DNA of 64,000 nucleotides from Antedon mediterranea. Taxonomy: Eukaryota; Echinodermata; Crinoidea; Comatulida; Antedonidae. Position numbers and translations under genes: made by a program. Below, in pieces: positions 23,296-37,096 of this stretch; position 1 is the stretch's first letter, and each line of letters begins with the position of its first letter. Where the stretch lies: NCBI RefSeq assembly GCF_964355755.1, contig NC_092672.1, positions 24,426,501-24,490,500 of the forward strand, given 5' to 3'. The notes beneath the pieces were generated by a model, which was given only the letters and a program-made list of their open reading frames with translations, did no database searches and was not told the origin of the DNA.

Positions 23296-24827
23296 CTAGA
23301 CATGAAACTCGTCACTTTGACGAGTTAGTTATCCGCACGACAAACGCCACGCGCACGTCATACGTTGGAATTTTGCACACGGAAAAAGATTATGACATTA
23401 TGACCTGAACTGAAGAATATCATATGCTGTTAGTGCTGAATTCTGTCAATTTTGTGTCATATAGTATATACAGTGCAAACGGTATAATCTGTATACATGT
23501 TACATACAGTGTAGAATAGGTGAAATTACGGGTCCCCCCGTTTATACTTATTTTTAACACGGCTTTGGTATCAAAATGAAACACTAAGATAGCAATTTCG
23601 GAAGGAAATTATCTCAGCAACAACATATTAACGTGTGGAAGAAATTTGAATACGTAAAATATAGATGCGCGCCCTTTTAAATGTGATGAACTATTACGCA
23701 AAATATGAAAATACGACTTTTTTTATTCAACTGGCCATATGATGACGTTACAACATCCGATTGGCAAAATGTTTACATTAATTCGTATCTACAATCCAAT
23801 AGCTTCCAGAAAACGTTTTAATCATGATTATCACGTTTTATTCTGACGAGCTATAACATATTGAAATTTACTGTAAAGATGAAAATAAGTGACCCACGTT
23901 ATTTTCATTTTTAGACATGATGACGTCATAAAAATTAAAATATTTTAACTCATGCGAAAGATAGTTGATTGACCTAGATAATATAAAAATCGGGGTGTAA
24001 ATGGAAAACAGATAATTGGAGATGCGCTCTATTAAATGTGATGAGCTATGATGAAAGATACAAAAATTCTATTTTTTATATTCGCATGGCCATACGATGA
24101 CGTCACAATGTCCGGTAAGCCGTATTGATGCATGATACATGATCTACAACTCATCATCTTCCAAAATACGTAATAAAAATAACTTTTACCGTTTAGTTTA
24201 GAAACTACGACTGTTTAAAAAAAGGTATAATTTTGACAAATTTTGACCAATTTTTGAACTTTTTCATCAAAAACGCACATAAATTATCCAATTCGACGTG
24301 CCCGTATGACGTAATTTGAAGTCGAAATTGTTTAAAAGTTGGTAAAATTACTAGAAAAGGCTGAAAAAACATAAATCACGCGAAAAAATCTGTTTTTAAC
24401 GGTACGTGTGCTCCGCGCGCGTAAAAATTTGCGCGTGCCTGGGAATTTTTGACATTCTCAAAATGACATGAAACGCGTAGAAAGTTGATTAGAAATTAAT
24501 TTTGCGCATTTTGAAATTTTAAATGCGCGTACGTGCGTAACTTTTTGTAAAACACGCATTTTTTTTTCAACAAAAAGTTAGCGCATGATATAAATTAAAC
24601 TTTTGCAAAGTTTCAATTTAAAATGTTATTTGGTTTTTGACCTATGTTAAATATGTGAAATTCATAAAATCGCGCGTAAGTCATGTTGCGCAACTCTGAC
24701 ATAATTAAAAAATAGGAGGTGCACAACTTCACGTGAATGCCCTCATGCTGACAAAGTTATAACATGTTATGTTTACAAGTTTTTGAGATACGTGAGACAC
24801 AAAAATGGGGGAGAAGGAAAGAAAAAA
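23296..24827 (-). mobile_element. array unit 6
   Basis: Near-identical twin of unit 5, differing by scattered single bases and small indels. It ends in GGGGGAGAAGGAAAGAAAAAA and runs into unit 7 with no intervening palindrome. Confidence 0.85.
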
Positions 24828-27237
24828 CTAGACATGTAACTCGTCACTTTGACGAGTTAGTTATCCGCACGACAAACGCCACGTGCACGTCATACGTTGG
24901 AATATTCCACACAGAAAAAGATTATGGCATTATGACCTGAACTGATGAATATGATATGTTGTTATTGCTGAATTCTGTTATTTTGTGTCATATAGTATAT
25001 ACAATATAATCTGTATACATATTACATACAGTTTAAAATAGGTGAAATTACGGGACCCCCGTTTATTCCTATTTTTAACATGGCGACGGTATCAAAATGA
25101 AACACTAAGATAGCAATTTCGGAAGGATATTATCTCAGTAATAACATATTAACATGTAGAAGAAATTAGAATACGTAAAATATAGATGCGCGCTCTTTTA
25201 AATGTGATGAACTATGACGCAAAAGATGAAAATACGACTTTTTTTATTCAACTGGTCATATGATGACGTCACAACGTCGGATTGGAAAAATGTTGACATG
25301 AATTCGTATTTACAATACAATAGCTTCCAGAAAACGTTTTAATCATGATTACCGCTTTTTATTCGGACGAGCTATAACAGATTGAAAGTTACTGTAAAGA
25401 TGAAAATAAGTGACCCACGTTATTTACATTTTTAGACATGATGACGTCAAAAAAATTAAAATATTTTTAACCCATGCGAAAGGTAGTTGGTTGACCTAAA
25501 AAATATCAAAATCTGGGTTAAAATGAAAAAAGGGTAAGTGGAGATGCGCTCTATTAAATGTGATGCTCTATGACGAAAGATACAAAAATCCTATATTTTA
25601 TATTCGCATGGCCATACGATGACGTCAAAATGTCCTGTTAGCAATATTGATGCATGATACGATATCTACAACTCATCATCTTCCAGAATACGTAATAAAA
25701 ATAACTTTTACCGTTTAGTTTAGAAACTAAGACTGTTTTAAAAAAGGTATAATTTTGACAAATTTTAAGGAATTTTTGAACTTTTTCATCAAAAACGTAC
25801 GGAAATTATCCAATTCGACGTGCTCGTATGACGTTAATTTTAAGTCAAAATTGTTTAAAAGTTGGTAAAAGTACTTGAAAAGGCTGGAAAAACATAAATC
25901 ACGAGAAAAAAATTGTTTTCAACGCTACGTGCGCACAGCGCGCGTAAAAATATGCGCTCGTGTGGGAATTTTTGACATGCTCAAAATGACATAAAACGCG
26001 TAGAAAGTTGATTAGAAATTGATTTTTCGCATTTTGAAATTTTAAACGCGCGTGCGCGCGTAACTTCGTGTGAAACATGCCATTTTTTTCCCACAGTCAG
26101 TTAGCGCAAGATATAACTTAAAGTTTTTCTAAGTTTCAAATTAAAATGTTATATGGTTTTCGATCTATGTTAAATACGCGAAATTCATAAAAACGCGCGT
26201 AAGTCACGTTGCGCAACTCTGACGTCATTCACAATAGCAGGTGCACAACTTCACGGGAATGCCCACATGTTGACAAAGTTATAAAATGTTATGTTTACAC
26301 GTTTTTGAGTTACGCGTGACACAAAAATGACAGAAAGAAAGAAGAATACAGAAAAAAAAAAGATATTTTAACTCATGCGAAAGATAGTTGATTGACCTAG
26401 ACAGTATTCAAATATATGAGGAAATGGAATACGTATAAGCGATATGCGCTCTATTTAATGTAATGAGCAATAACGAAACAGTCAAAAATCCAATATTTTA
26501 CATTCGTGTGGCCATACGATGACGTCATAACATCCGAGGGGTAAAGATTCTGCATGAATTCATATCTACAACATATCTGCTTACATATTAAATTAAAAAA
26601 ATTGGAGGTAACGGTTGATCCTGAGGAGCTATAATAGATTCAAAGTAGGCATAATTTTGACAATATTTTGTCACTTTTGCAACTAAAACGCACGCAAATT
26701 GTCTAAATCAACGTGTTCGTATGACGTCATTTTAATTTGAAATGATGTCAATCTTTTTTAAAATGACTAGGAAAGACTGGAAAATTACAATTCAAGATAA
26801 AAACACATGATTTTCATGCTCCGTGCGCACCTTACGCGTAATTTTTTTCACGCGCGTGGGAATTTTTGACAAGCTCAAAATGTCATGATCAGCGTAGAAA
26901 GTTGATTAGAAATTAATTTTGCGCATTTTGAAATTTTAAATGCGCGTGCGCGCGTAACTTCTTGTGAAACATGCCATTTTTAATCCATAGAAAATTTGCA
27001 CTTGATATGACTTAAATTTTCACAAAGTGTCAAAACAAAATTACGCTTGGTTTTTAATCTATGGTCAATCATAAAAAATCATAAAATCGCGCGTAAGTCA
27101 CGTTGCGCAACTCTGACGTCATTCAAAAATAGGAGGTGCACAACTTCACGTATATGCCCATATGTTGACAAAGTTATGAAATGTTATGTTTACAAGTTTT
27201 TGAGATACGTGAGACACAAAAATGGGGGAGAAAGAAA
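24828..27237 (-). mobile_element. array unit 7 plus a truncated unit
   Basis: A complete body to about 26345, then an A-rich junction, followed from 26348 by a unit that lacks its CTAG/hairpin border and starts mid-body at TTTAACTCATGCGAAAG. This border-less piece is one explanation for why palindromes outnumber hairpin borders in the array. Confidence 0.75.
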
Positions 27238-28659
27238 CTAGACATGAAACTCGTCACTTTGACGAGTTAGTTATCCGCTCGACAAACGCCACGTGCACGT
27301 CATACGTTGGAATGTTGCACACAGAAAAAGATTATGGCATTATGACCTGAACTGAAGAATATGATATGTTGTTAGTGCTAAATTCTGTCTATTTTGTGTC
27401 ATATAGTATATACATTTTAAAGTACACAGTATAATCTGTATACACCTAATTTTAATTTTTAGGCATGATGATGTCATAAAAATTAAATATTTTTAACACA
27501 TGCATAAGATAGTTGATTGACCTAGACAATATTAAAATCTCGGAGAAAAAGGAATACAGATAACGGTGATGCACTCCATTTAATGTGAGGAGCAATAACG
27601 AAAGAGACAAAAATCATATATTTTACATTCGTGTGGCCATACGATGATGTCACAATGTCCGGTTAACCATATTGATTAATGATCCGATATCTACAACTCA
27701 TCACCTTCCAGAATATGTAAGTAAAAAAAAGTTTACCTCGTAGTTTAGAATCTATGATTGTTTTAAAAAAGGCATAATTTTGACGAATTTTTGAATTTTT
27801 TCATTAAAAACACGCACAAATTGTACAATTCGACGTGCTCGTATGACGTAATTTTAAGTCTAAATTGTTTTAAAAGTTGATAAAATTACTATAAAAGGCT
27901 GAAAAAACATAATTCACGCAAAAAAGATGTTTTTAGCGCTACGTGCGGACCACCCGCGTAAGATTGTTCGCGCGCGTGGGAATTTTTGACATGCTCAAAA
28001 TGTCATGATCAGCGTAGAAAGTTGATTAGAAATTAATTTTGCGCATTTTAAATTTTAAATGCGCGTGCGCGCGTAACTTCGTGTAAAACATGACATTTTT
28101 AGTGCACAAAAAGTTAGCGCAAGATATAAATTAAACTTTTGCTAAGTTTCAATTTAAATTGTTATATGGTTTTCAATCTATGTTAAATACACGAAATTCA
28201 TAAAATCGCGCGTAAGTCACGTTGCGCATTTCTGAGGTCATTCACAATAGGAGGTGCACAACTTCACGTGATTGCCCATATGTTGACAAAGTTATGAAAT
28301 GTTATATTTACAGGTTTTTGAGATACGCGAGACACAAAAATGGAGGAGAAATGCGCGTGTGCACGTAACTTCTTGTAAAACATGCCATTTTTAATCCATA
28401 GAAAGTTTTCCCTTGATATGACTTAAATATTCACCAAGTGTCAATACAAAATGACTTTTATTTTTTATCCTATGATCAATCAATGAAATTCATAAAATCG
28501 CGCGTAAGTCACGTTGCGCAACTCTGACGTCATTAAAAAATAGGAGGTGCACAACTTCACGTAAATGTCCATATGATGACAAAGTTATGAAATGTTATGT
28601 GTACAAGTTTTTGAGATACGCGAGACACAAAAATGGAGGAGAAAGAAAGAAGAATAATA
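27238..28659 (-). mobile_element. array unit 8 with duplicated terminal segment
   Basis: Short body lacking the first module (GGACCC..ATCCGATTGGC) and carrying two successive GTGCACAACTTCACGT end segments (about 28250 and 28545). Unit 12 (32418-33901) has the same deletion and the same duplication, so the two descend from one rearranged copy. Confidence 0.8.
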
Positions 28660-29857
28660 CTAGATTTGAACTCGTCACGTTGACGAGTTAGGCTATCGCC
28701 CAACGCATCGTAACACGCACATGTTATTTATTATGCTTAGTCTACAATAGGCTGCACTACAACGATTGTAAAGAACAGCTGGAATACATCAAAATCGTTT
28801 AATAAGTGTCAACAGTTGACGGTATTAGCATTGTAAACGGTTTAGTTGACGGTTATTTTATATTTTACACCACTCACGTTTATTCAATTGTTTGAAAATG
28901 ATGACCTTTTCAAATTAAAAAAAAAAGTTCATAAGTCTAAAAAGGAATTATTTTAGTAATAAAATATTGAAAATTTGAAGAAAATTGATAACGTTTACGC
29001 GGTATGCGTTCTATTGAATGTGACGAACTGTGTCGAAAGAGACAAAATCCCTATATTTTACATTTGTGTGGCCATACGATGACGTCACAACAGCCCAGAG
29101 GTAAAAATTTTGCATGAATTCATATCTACAATATATCTGCTTACATATTAGGTTAAAAAAATTGGGGGTCACCAGACATCCCGGAGAGCTATAATCGATT
29201 CAAAATAGGCATATTTTTACACAAATTTGCATAAAATTACCAATTTTCAAGCGCACGATTTTTAAAGTTTGACGTGCACGTGTGTCATTATTTTGCATTC
29301 ATAATTCATCAAATATGAAAGAAATATATCATAAAACTATGAAAAACAATAATCAAGCGCAAAAACGGGCTTTCTAGGCTGCGTACGAGCGAAGTGCGCA
29401 ATAGCGCGCGCGCAACGCAAATTTTTTTGAAAAATGTGAAATGCTTAAAATGTCCTGAAACGTGTAGAAAGTTGATTAGAAATTGATTTTGAGCATTTTT
29501 AACTTTCAAAGCGAGCGTACGCGCGATTTGACCAATGTTCAAAATTTTGCTGATGATACAGGAAGATGACCCTTGACATGAAGCATACGTGTGTCAAGTG
29601 GTATTTAAAAATAGCTATTGGTTTTCAAGTTATAGTCAATCTAAGAATTTCAGAAAATCGCGCGTAGTTACGCTACGCGACCATATTTTCATTAAACCAA
29701 AGTTTGTTGCACAACTACATATATACGTGCATCTGCTGGCCAAGTTACAACATAACTGCTACCGCCGTTTTTTAGATCTGCTGCGCACAAAAATTGAGCA
29801 GAAAAAATGAAATTTGTGACAATAACAATAGGCTATCGCTCTACAGAGAGCGATAGC

Positions 29858-29861
<4 letters not shown>
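28660..29861 (-). mobile_element. array unit 9, GGCTATCGC subfamily (copy A)
   Basis: Border CTAGATTTGAACTCGTC with hairpin loop ACGTT and subterminal TTAGGCTATCGCCC. It is closed by the palindrome TAGGCTATCGCTC..GAGCGATAGCCTA (29829-29860). The 1.2-kb body is clearly different from the main family. It is repeated twice more downstream with almost no change. Confidence 0.85.
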
Positions 29862-29891
<30 letters not shown>

Positions 29892-29939
29892 TCCTGACAA
29901 TAACAAGGGGTTATCCGCCAAGTGCGGATAACCAAAAAA
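29862..29939. repeat. A-run and orphan palindrome GGTTATCCGC..GCGGATAACC
   Basis: A long poly-A, then GATCCTGACAATAACAAGG and a GGTTATCCGC..GCGGATAACC palindrome (29909-29933). This is the terminal segment of another unit, left over where copy B inserted. The same terminal segment recurs at 46797-46840. Confidence 0.8.
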
Positions 29940-31141
29940 CTAGATTTGAACTCGTCACGTTGACGAGTTAGGCTATCGCCCAACGCATCGTAACACGCAC
30001 ATGTTATTTATTATGCTTAGTCTACAATAGGCTGCACTACAACGATTGTAAAGAACAGCTGGAATACATCAAAATCGTTTAATAAGTGTCAACAGTTGAC
30101 GGTATTAGCATTGTAAACGGTTTAGTTGACGGTTATTTTATATTTTACACCACTCACGTTTATTCAATTGTTTGAAAATGATGACCTTTTCAAATTAAAA
30201 AAAAAAGTTCATAAGTCTAAAAAGGAATTATTTTAGTAATAAAATATTGAAAATTTGAAGAAAATTGATAACGTTTACGCGGTATGCGTTCTATTGAATG
30301 TGACGAACTGTGTCGAAAGAGACAAAATCCCTATATTTTACATTTGTGTGGCCATACGATGACGTCACAACAGCCCAGAGGTAAAAATTTTGCATGAATT
30401 CATATCTACAATATATCTGCTTACATATTAGGTTAAAAAAATTGGGGGTCACCAGACATCCCGGAGAGCTATAATCGATTCAAAATAGGCATATTTTTAC
30501 ACAAATTTGCATAAAATTACCAATTTTCAAGCGCACGATTTTTAAAGTTTGACGTGCACGTGTGTCATTATTTTGCATTCATAATTCATCAAATATGAAA
30601 GAAATATATCATAAAACTATGAAAAACAATAATCAAGCGCAAAAACGGGCTTTCTAGGCTGCGTACGAGCGAAGTGCGCAATAGCGCGCGCGCAACGCAA
30701 ATTTTTTTGAAAAATGTGAAATGCTTAAAATGTCCTGAAACGTGTAGAAAGTTGATTAGAAATTGATTTTGAGCATTTTTAACTTTCAAAGCGCGCGTAC
30801 GCGCGATTTGACCAATGTTCAAAATTTTGCTGATGATACAGGAAGATGACCCTTGACATGAAGCATACGTGTGTCAAGTGGTATTTAAAAATAGCTATTG
30901 GTTTTCAAGTTATAGTCAATCTAAGAATTTCAGAAAATCGCGCGTAGTTACGCTACGCGACCATATTTTCATTAAACCAAAGTTTGTTGCACAACTACAT
31001 ATATACGTGCATCTGCTGGCCAAGTTACAACATAACTGCTACCGCCGTTTTTGAGATCTGCTGCGCACAAAAATTGAGCAGAAAAAATGAAATTTGTGAC
31101 AATAACAATAGGCTATCGCTCTACAGAGAGCGATAGCCTAA
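29940..31141 (-). mobile_element. array unit 10, GGCTATCGC subfamily (copy B)
   Basis: Essentially the same sequence as copy A; one visible difference is GCGCGCGTACGCGCG where copy A has GCGAGCGTACGCGCG. It is closed by its own palindrome (31109-31140), and copy C follows immediately. Confidence 0.85.
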
Positions 31142-32343
31142 CTAGATTTGAACTCGTCACGTTGACGAGTTAGGCTATCGCCCAACGCATCGTAACACGC
31201 ACATGTTATTTATTATGCTTAGTCTACAATAGGCTGCACTACAACGATTGTAAAGAACAGCTGGAATACATCAAAATCGTTTAATAAGTGTCAACAGTTG
31301 ACGGTATTAGCATTGTAAACGGTTTAGTTGACGGTTATTTTTTATTTTACACCACTCACGTTTATTCAATTGTTTGAAAATGATGACCTCTTCAAATTAA
31401 AAAAAAAAGTTCATAAGTCTAAAAAGGAATTATTTTAGTAATAAAATATTGAAAATTGGAAGAAAATTGATAACGTTTACGCGGTATGCGCTCTATTGAA
31501 TGTGACGAACTGTGTCGAAAGAGACAAAATCCCTATATTTGACATTTGTGTGGCCATACGATGACGTCACAACAGCCCAGAGGTAAACATTTTGCATGAA
31601 TTCATATCTACAATATATCTGCTTACATATTAGGTTAAAAAAATTGGGGGTCACCAGACATCCTGGAGAGCTATAATCGATTCAAAATAGGCATATTTTT
31701 ACACAAATTTGCATAAAATTACCAATTTTCAAGCGCACGATTTTTAAAGTTTGACGTGCACGTGTGTCATTAATTTCAATTCATAATTCATCAAATATGA
31801 AAGAAATATATCATAAAACTATGAAAAACAATAATCAAGCGCAAAAACGGGCTTTCTAGGCTGCGTACGAGCGAAGTGCGCAATAGCGCGCGCGCAACGC
31901 AAATTTTTTTGAAAAATGTGAAATGCTTAAAATGTCCTGAAACGTGTAGAAAGTTGATTAGAAATTGATTTTGAGCATTTTTAACTTTCAAAGCGCGCGT
32001 ACGCGCGATTTGACCAATGTTCAAAATTTTGCTGATGATACAGGAAGATGACCCTTGACATGAAGCATACGTGTGTCAAGTGGTATTTAAAAATAGCTAT
32101 TGGTTTTCAAGTTATAGTCAATCTAAGAATTTCAGAAAATCGCGCGTAGTTACGCTACGCGACCATATTTTCATTAAACCAAAGTTTGTTGCACAACTAC
32201 ATATATACGTGCATCTGCTGGCCAAGTTACAACATAACTGCTACCGCCGTTTTTGAGATCTGCGTGACACAAAAATTGAGCAGAAAAAATGAAATTTGTG
32301 ACAATAACAATAGGCTATCGCTCTACAGAGAGCGATAGCCTAA
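31142..32343 (-). mobile_element. array unit 11, GGCTATCGC subfamily (copy C)
   Basis: Differs from copies A and B at scattered positions (GCGCTCTATTG for GCGTTCTATTG; GATCTGCGTGACAC for GATCTGCTGCGCAC). It is closed by the palindrome at 32311-32342, then by the palindrome of an enclosing unit at 32383-32408, so it sits inside a main-family element. Confidence 0.85.
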
Positions 32344-32417
32344 TAAAGAAAAAAAAAAAAAAGATCCAGGACGATTACAAGGAGTTATCCGCTACTAAGC
32401 GGATAACTAATAAGAAA

Positions 32418-33901
32418 CTAGACATGAAACTCGTCACTTTGACGAGTTAGTTATCCGCTCGACAAACGCCACGTGCACGTCATACGTTGGAATGTTGCAC
32501 ACAGAAAAAGATTATGGCATTATGACCTGAACTGAAGAATATGATATGTTGTTAGTGCTAAATTCTGTCTATTTTGTGTCATATAGTATATACATTTTAA
32601 AGTACACAGTATACACCTAATTTAAATTTTTAGGCATGATGATGTCATAAAAATTAAATATTTTTAACACATGCATAAGATAGTTGATTGACCTAGACAA
32701 TATTAAAATCTCGGAGAAAAAGGAATACAGATAACGGTGATGCGCTCCATTTAATTTGAGGAGCAATAATGAAAGAGACAAAAATCATATATTTTACATT
32801 CGTGTGACCATACGATGACGTCACAATGTCCGGTTAACCATATTGATTAATGATCCGATATCTACAACTCATCACCTTCCAGAACATGTAAGTAAAAAAA
32901 AGTTTACCTCGTAGTTTAGAATCTATGATTGTTTAAAAAAAGGCATAATTTTGACGAATTTTTGAATTTTTTCATTAAAAACACGCACAAATTGTACAAT
33001 TCGACGTGCTCGTATGACGTAATTTTAAGTCTAAATTGTTTTAAAAGTTGATAAAACTACTATAAAAGGCTGAAAAAACATAATTCACGCAAAAAAGATG
33101 TTTTTAGCGCTACGTGCGGACCACGCGCGTAAGATTGTTCGCGCGCGTGAGAATTTTTGACATGCTCAAAATGTCATGATCAGCGTAGAAAGTTGATTAG
33201 AAATTAATTTTGCGCATTTTAAATTTTAAATGCGCGTGCGCGCGTAACTTCGTGTAAAACATGCCATTTTTAGTGCACAAAAAGTTAGCGCAAGATATAA
33301 ATTAAACTTTTGCTAAGTTTCAATTTAAATTGTTATATGGTTTTCAATCTATGTTAAATACGCGAAATTCATAAAATCGCGCGTAAGTCACGTTGCGCAT
33401 TTCTGAGGTCATTCACAATAGGAGGTGCACAACTTCACGTGAATGCCCATATGTTGACAAAGTTATGAAATGTTATATTTACACGTTTTTGAGGTACGCG
33501 AGACACAAAAATGGAGGAGAAATGCGCGTGTGCACGTAAACTTGTAAAACATGCCATTTTTAATCCATAGAAAGTTTGCCCTTGATATGACTTAAATATT
33601 CACCAAGTGTCAATACAAAATGACTTTTATTTTTTATCCTATGATCAATCAATGAAATTCATAAAATCGCGCGTAAGTCACGTTGCGCAACTCTGACGTC
33701 ATTAAAAAATAGGAGGTGCACAACTTCACGTAAATTTCCATATGATGACAAAGTTATGAAATGTTATGTGTACAAGTTTTTGAGATACGCGAGACACAAA
33801 AATGGAGGAGAAAGAAAGAAGAATAATATAAAGAAAAAAAAAAAAAAAGATCCAGGACGATTACAAGGAGTTATCCGCTACTAAGCGGATAACTAAAAAA
33901 A
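32418..33901 (-). mobile_element. array unit 12
   Basis: Sister of unit 8 with the same missing first module and duplicated terminal segment. It is closed by AGTTATCCGC..GCGGATAACT (33869-33894). The three GGCTATCGC units lie between these two sisters, which suggests that a block around them was copied. Confidence 0.8.
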
Positions 33902-35579
33902 CTAGACATGAAACTCGTCACTTTGACGAGTTAGTTATCCGCACGACAAACGCCACGTGCACGTCATACGGTGGAATATTGCACACAGAAAAAGATTATG
34001 GCATTATGACCTGAACTGAAGAATATCATATCTTGTTAGTGCTGAATTCTGTCTATTTTGTGTCATATAGTATATGCAGTATAATCTGTATACATATTAC
34101 ATACAGTGTAGAATAGGTGAAATTACGGGACCCACCGTTTATTCCAATTTTTAACATGGCGACGGTATTAAAATTAAACACTAAGATAGCAATTTCGGAA
34201 GGCAACATATTACCGTGTAGAAGAAATTTGAATACGTAGAATATGGATGCGTGCTCGTTTAAATATGATGAACCATGACGCAAAATATGAAAATACGACT
34301 TTTTTTATTCAACTGGCCATAGGATGACTTCACAACATCCGATTGGCAAAATGTTCACATTAATTCGTATCTACAGTCCAATAGCTTCCAGAAAACGTTT
34401 TAATCATAGTCATCACTTTTTATTCTTACGAGCTATAACAGATTAAAATTTACTGTAAAGATGAAATTAATAACCCTGTTAATTATAATTTTTAGGCATG
34501 ATGACGTCATAAAAATTAAAATATCTTTAACTCATGCGAAAGATAGTTGATTGACCTAGACAATATTAAAATCTCGGAGAAAAAGGAATACAGATAGGCG
34601 TGATGCGCTCCATTGAATATGATGAGCAATAACGAAAGTGACAAAAATCCTATATTTTTCATTCGTGTGGCCATACGATGACGTCACAAAGTCCGGTTAG
34701 CCATATTGATTCATGATCCGATATCTACAACTCATCAACTTCCAGAATTTGTAATTTAAAAGAATTTCACCTCGTTGTTTAGAATCTTTGACTGTTTAAA
34801 AAAAGGCATAATTTTGACGAATTTTGACAAATTTTTTAACTTTTTCATAAAAAACGCACGTAAATTATTCAATTCAACGTGCCCGTATGACGTAATTTTA
34901 AATCGAAATTGTTTAAAAGTTGGTAAAATTACTAGAAAAGGCTGAAAAAACATAAATCACACAAAAAAAATTGTTTTCAACGCTACGTTCGCACCATGCG
35001 CGTAAAAAAAAGGCGCGCGCGTGGGAATTTTTTACATGCTTAAAATTACATGAAACGCGTAGAAAGTTGATAAAAAATTGATTTTTCGCATTTTGAAATT
35101 TTAAACGCGCGTGCGCGCGTAACTTCGTGTGAAACATGCCATTTTTTCCCCATAGTCAGTTAGCGCAAGATATAACTTAAACTTTTGTCAAGTTTCATAT
35201 TAAATTGTTATATGGTTTTCGATCTATGTTAAATACGCGAAATTCGGAAAAACGCGCGTAAGTCATGTTGCGCAACTCTGACGTCATTCAAAAATAGGAG
35301 GTGCACAATTTCACGTAAATGCCCACATGTTGACAAAGTTATGAAATGTTATGTTTACACGTTTTTGAGTTACGCGAGACACAAAAATGACAGAAAGAAA
35401 GAAGAATACAGAAAAAAAAAAAAAAGATGATGAAACAGGACAGTTACAAGGAGTTATCCGCTCAATGCGGATAACTAAAAAAAAGTAACAGGACGATTAC
35501 AAGGAGTTATCCGCTACTAAGCGGATAACTAATAACAGGACGATTACAAGGAGTTATCCGCTACTAAGCGGATAACTAA
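33902..35579 (-). mobile_element. array unit 13 with three stacked palindromes
   Basis: Standard body followed by three consecutive terminal palindromes (35452-35476, 35505-35530, 35552-35577), each preceded by ACAGGAC.(G)TTACAAGG. Stacked ends are expected when successive copies insert at the same point and their hosts' ends are then passed one after another. Confidence 0.8.
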
Positions 35580-37096
35580 CTAGACATGAAACTCGTCACT
35601 TTGACGAGTTAGTTATCCGCACGACAAACGCCACGTGCACGTCATACATTGGAATATTGCACACGGAAAAAGATTATGGCATTGTGACCTGAACTGAAGA
35701 ATATGATATGTTTTTATTGCTGAATTCTGTTATTTTGTGTCATATAGTATACACAGTATAATCTGTATACATATCACATACAGTGTAGAATAGGTGAAAT
35801 TACGGGACCCGCTATTTATTCAAATTTTTAACATATTGACGGTTTCAAAATGAAACGCGAATGTAGCAATTTCGGAAGGAAATTATCTCAGCAACAACAT
35901 ATTAACGTGTGGAAGAAATTTGAACACGTGAAATATTGATGCGCGTTCTTTTAAATGTAATGAACTATGACGCAAAAGATGAAAATACGATTTTTTTTAT
36001 TTAACTGGCCATATGATGACGTCACAACATTCGATTGGCAAAATGTTTACATGATTTCGTATCTACAATCCAATAGCTTCCATAAAACATTTTAATCGTG
36101 ATTATCCCATTTTGTTCTTACGAGCGATAACAGATTAAAATTTACTGTAAAGATGAAATTAATGACCCAAGTAATTAACATTTTTAGGCATGATGACGTT
36201 ACAAATATTAAAATATTTTTAACTCATGCAAAAGGTAGTTGATTGACCTAGACAATATTAAAATCTCGGAGAAAATGGAATACGGATAAGCGTGATGCGC
36301 TCCATTGAATGTGATGAGCAATAACGAAAGAGACAAAAATCCTATATTTTATATTCGTGTGGCCATACGATGACGTCAAAATGTCCTGTTAGCCATATTA
36401 ATGTATGATTTGATATCTACAACTCATCAACTTCCAGAATATGTAATAAAAATAACTTTCACCGTTTAGTTTAGAAACTACGACTGTTTAAAAAAAGGCA
36501 TAATTTTGACGATTTGTTTAGCTTTTTGGTCAAAAACGCGCGTAAATTTTCCAATTCGACGTGCTCGTATGACGTAATTTAAAGTCACAAATGGTTTTAA
36601 AATGGTAAAATTACTCTAGAAGGCTGGAAAAACATAATTCATGAGAAAAAAAGATGTTTTTCACGGTACGTGGCCACCGCGCGCGTAAAAAAATGCGTGC
36701 ACGTTGGAATTTTTGACATGTGCGAAATGTCATGAGTCGTGTAAAAAGTTGATTAAAAATTAATTTTACGCATTTTGAAACTTTAAATGCGCGTGCGTGC
36801 GTAACTTTTTGTAAAACATGTCATTTTTAATCAATAAAAAGTTTGCACTTGATATGACTTAAATTTTCACAAAGTGTCAAAACTAAATTATGCTTGGTTT
36901 TTAGTCTATGAGCAATCATAAAAAATCATAAAATCGCGCGTAAGTCACGTTGCGCAACTCTGACGTCATTCAAAAATAGGAGGTGCACAATTTCACGTAA
37001 ATGCCCATATGTTGACAAAGTTATGAAATGTTATGTTTACCCATTTTAGAGATACGCTCTGCACAAAAAGTGAGGGAGAAAGACAGAAGAATAATA
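35580..37096 (-). mobile_element. array unit 14
   Basis: From about 36010 to 36990 this unit is almost identical to unit 19 (about 44045-45000), sharing rare variants such as GGTACGTGGCCACCGCGCGC and ATTTGTTTAGCTTTTTGGTC. Outside that block the two units resemble other copies, so the identity looks like conversion or unequal exchange. Confidence 0.8.

Noticed and set aside
29309-32024. Three copies of a 77-aa minus-strand frame (and three 61-73-aa plus-strand frames) conserved in units 9-11, which might be a small protein
   Set aside because: They are identical because the DNA units are nearly identical copies. They have no start context, domain or codon pattern, they overlap frames on the other strand, and other units lack them.
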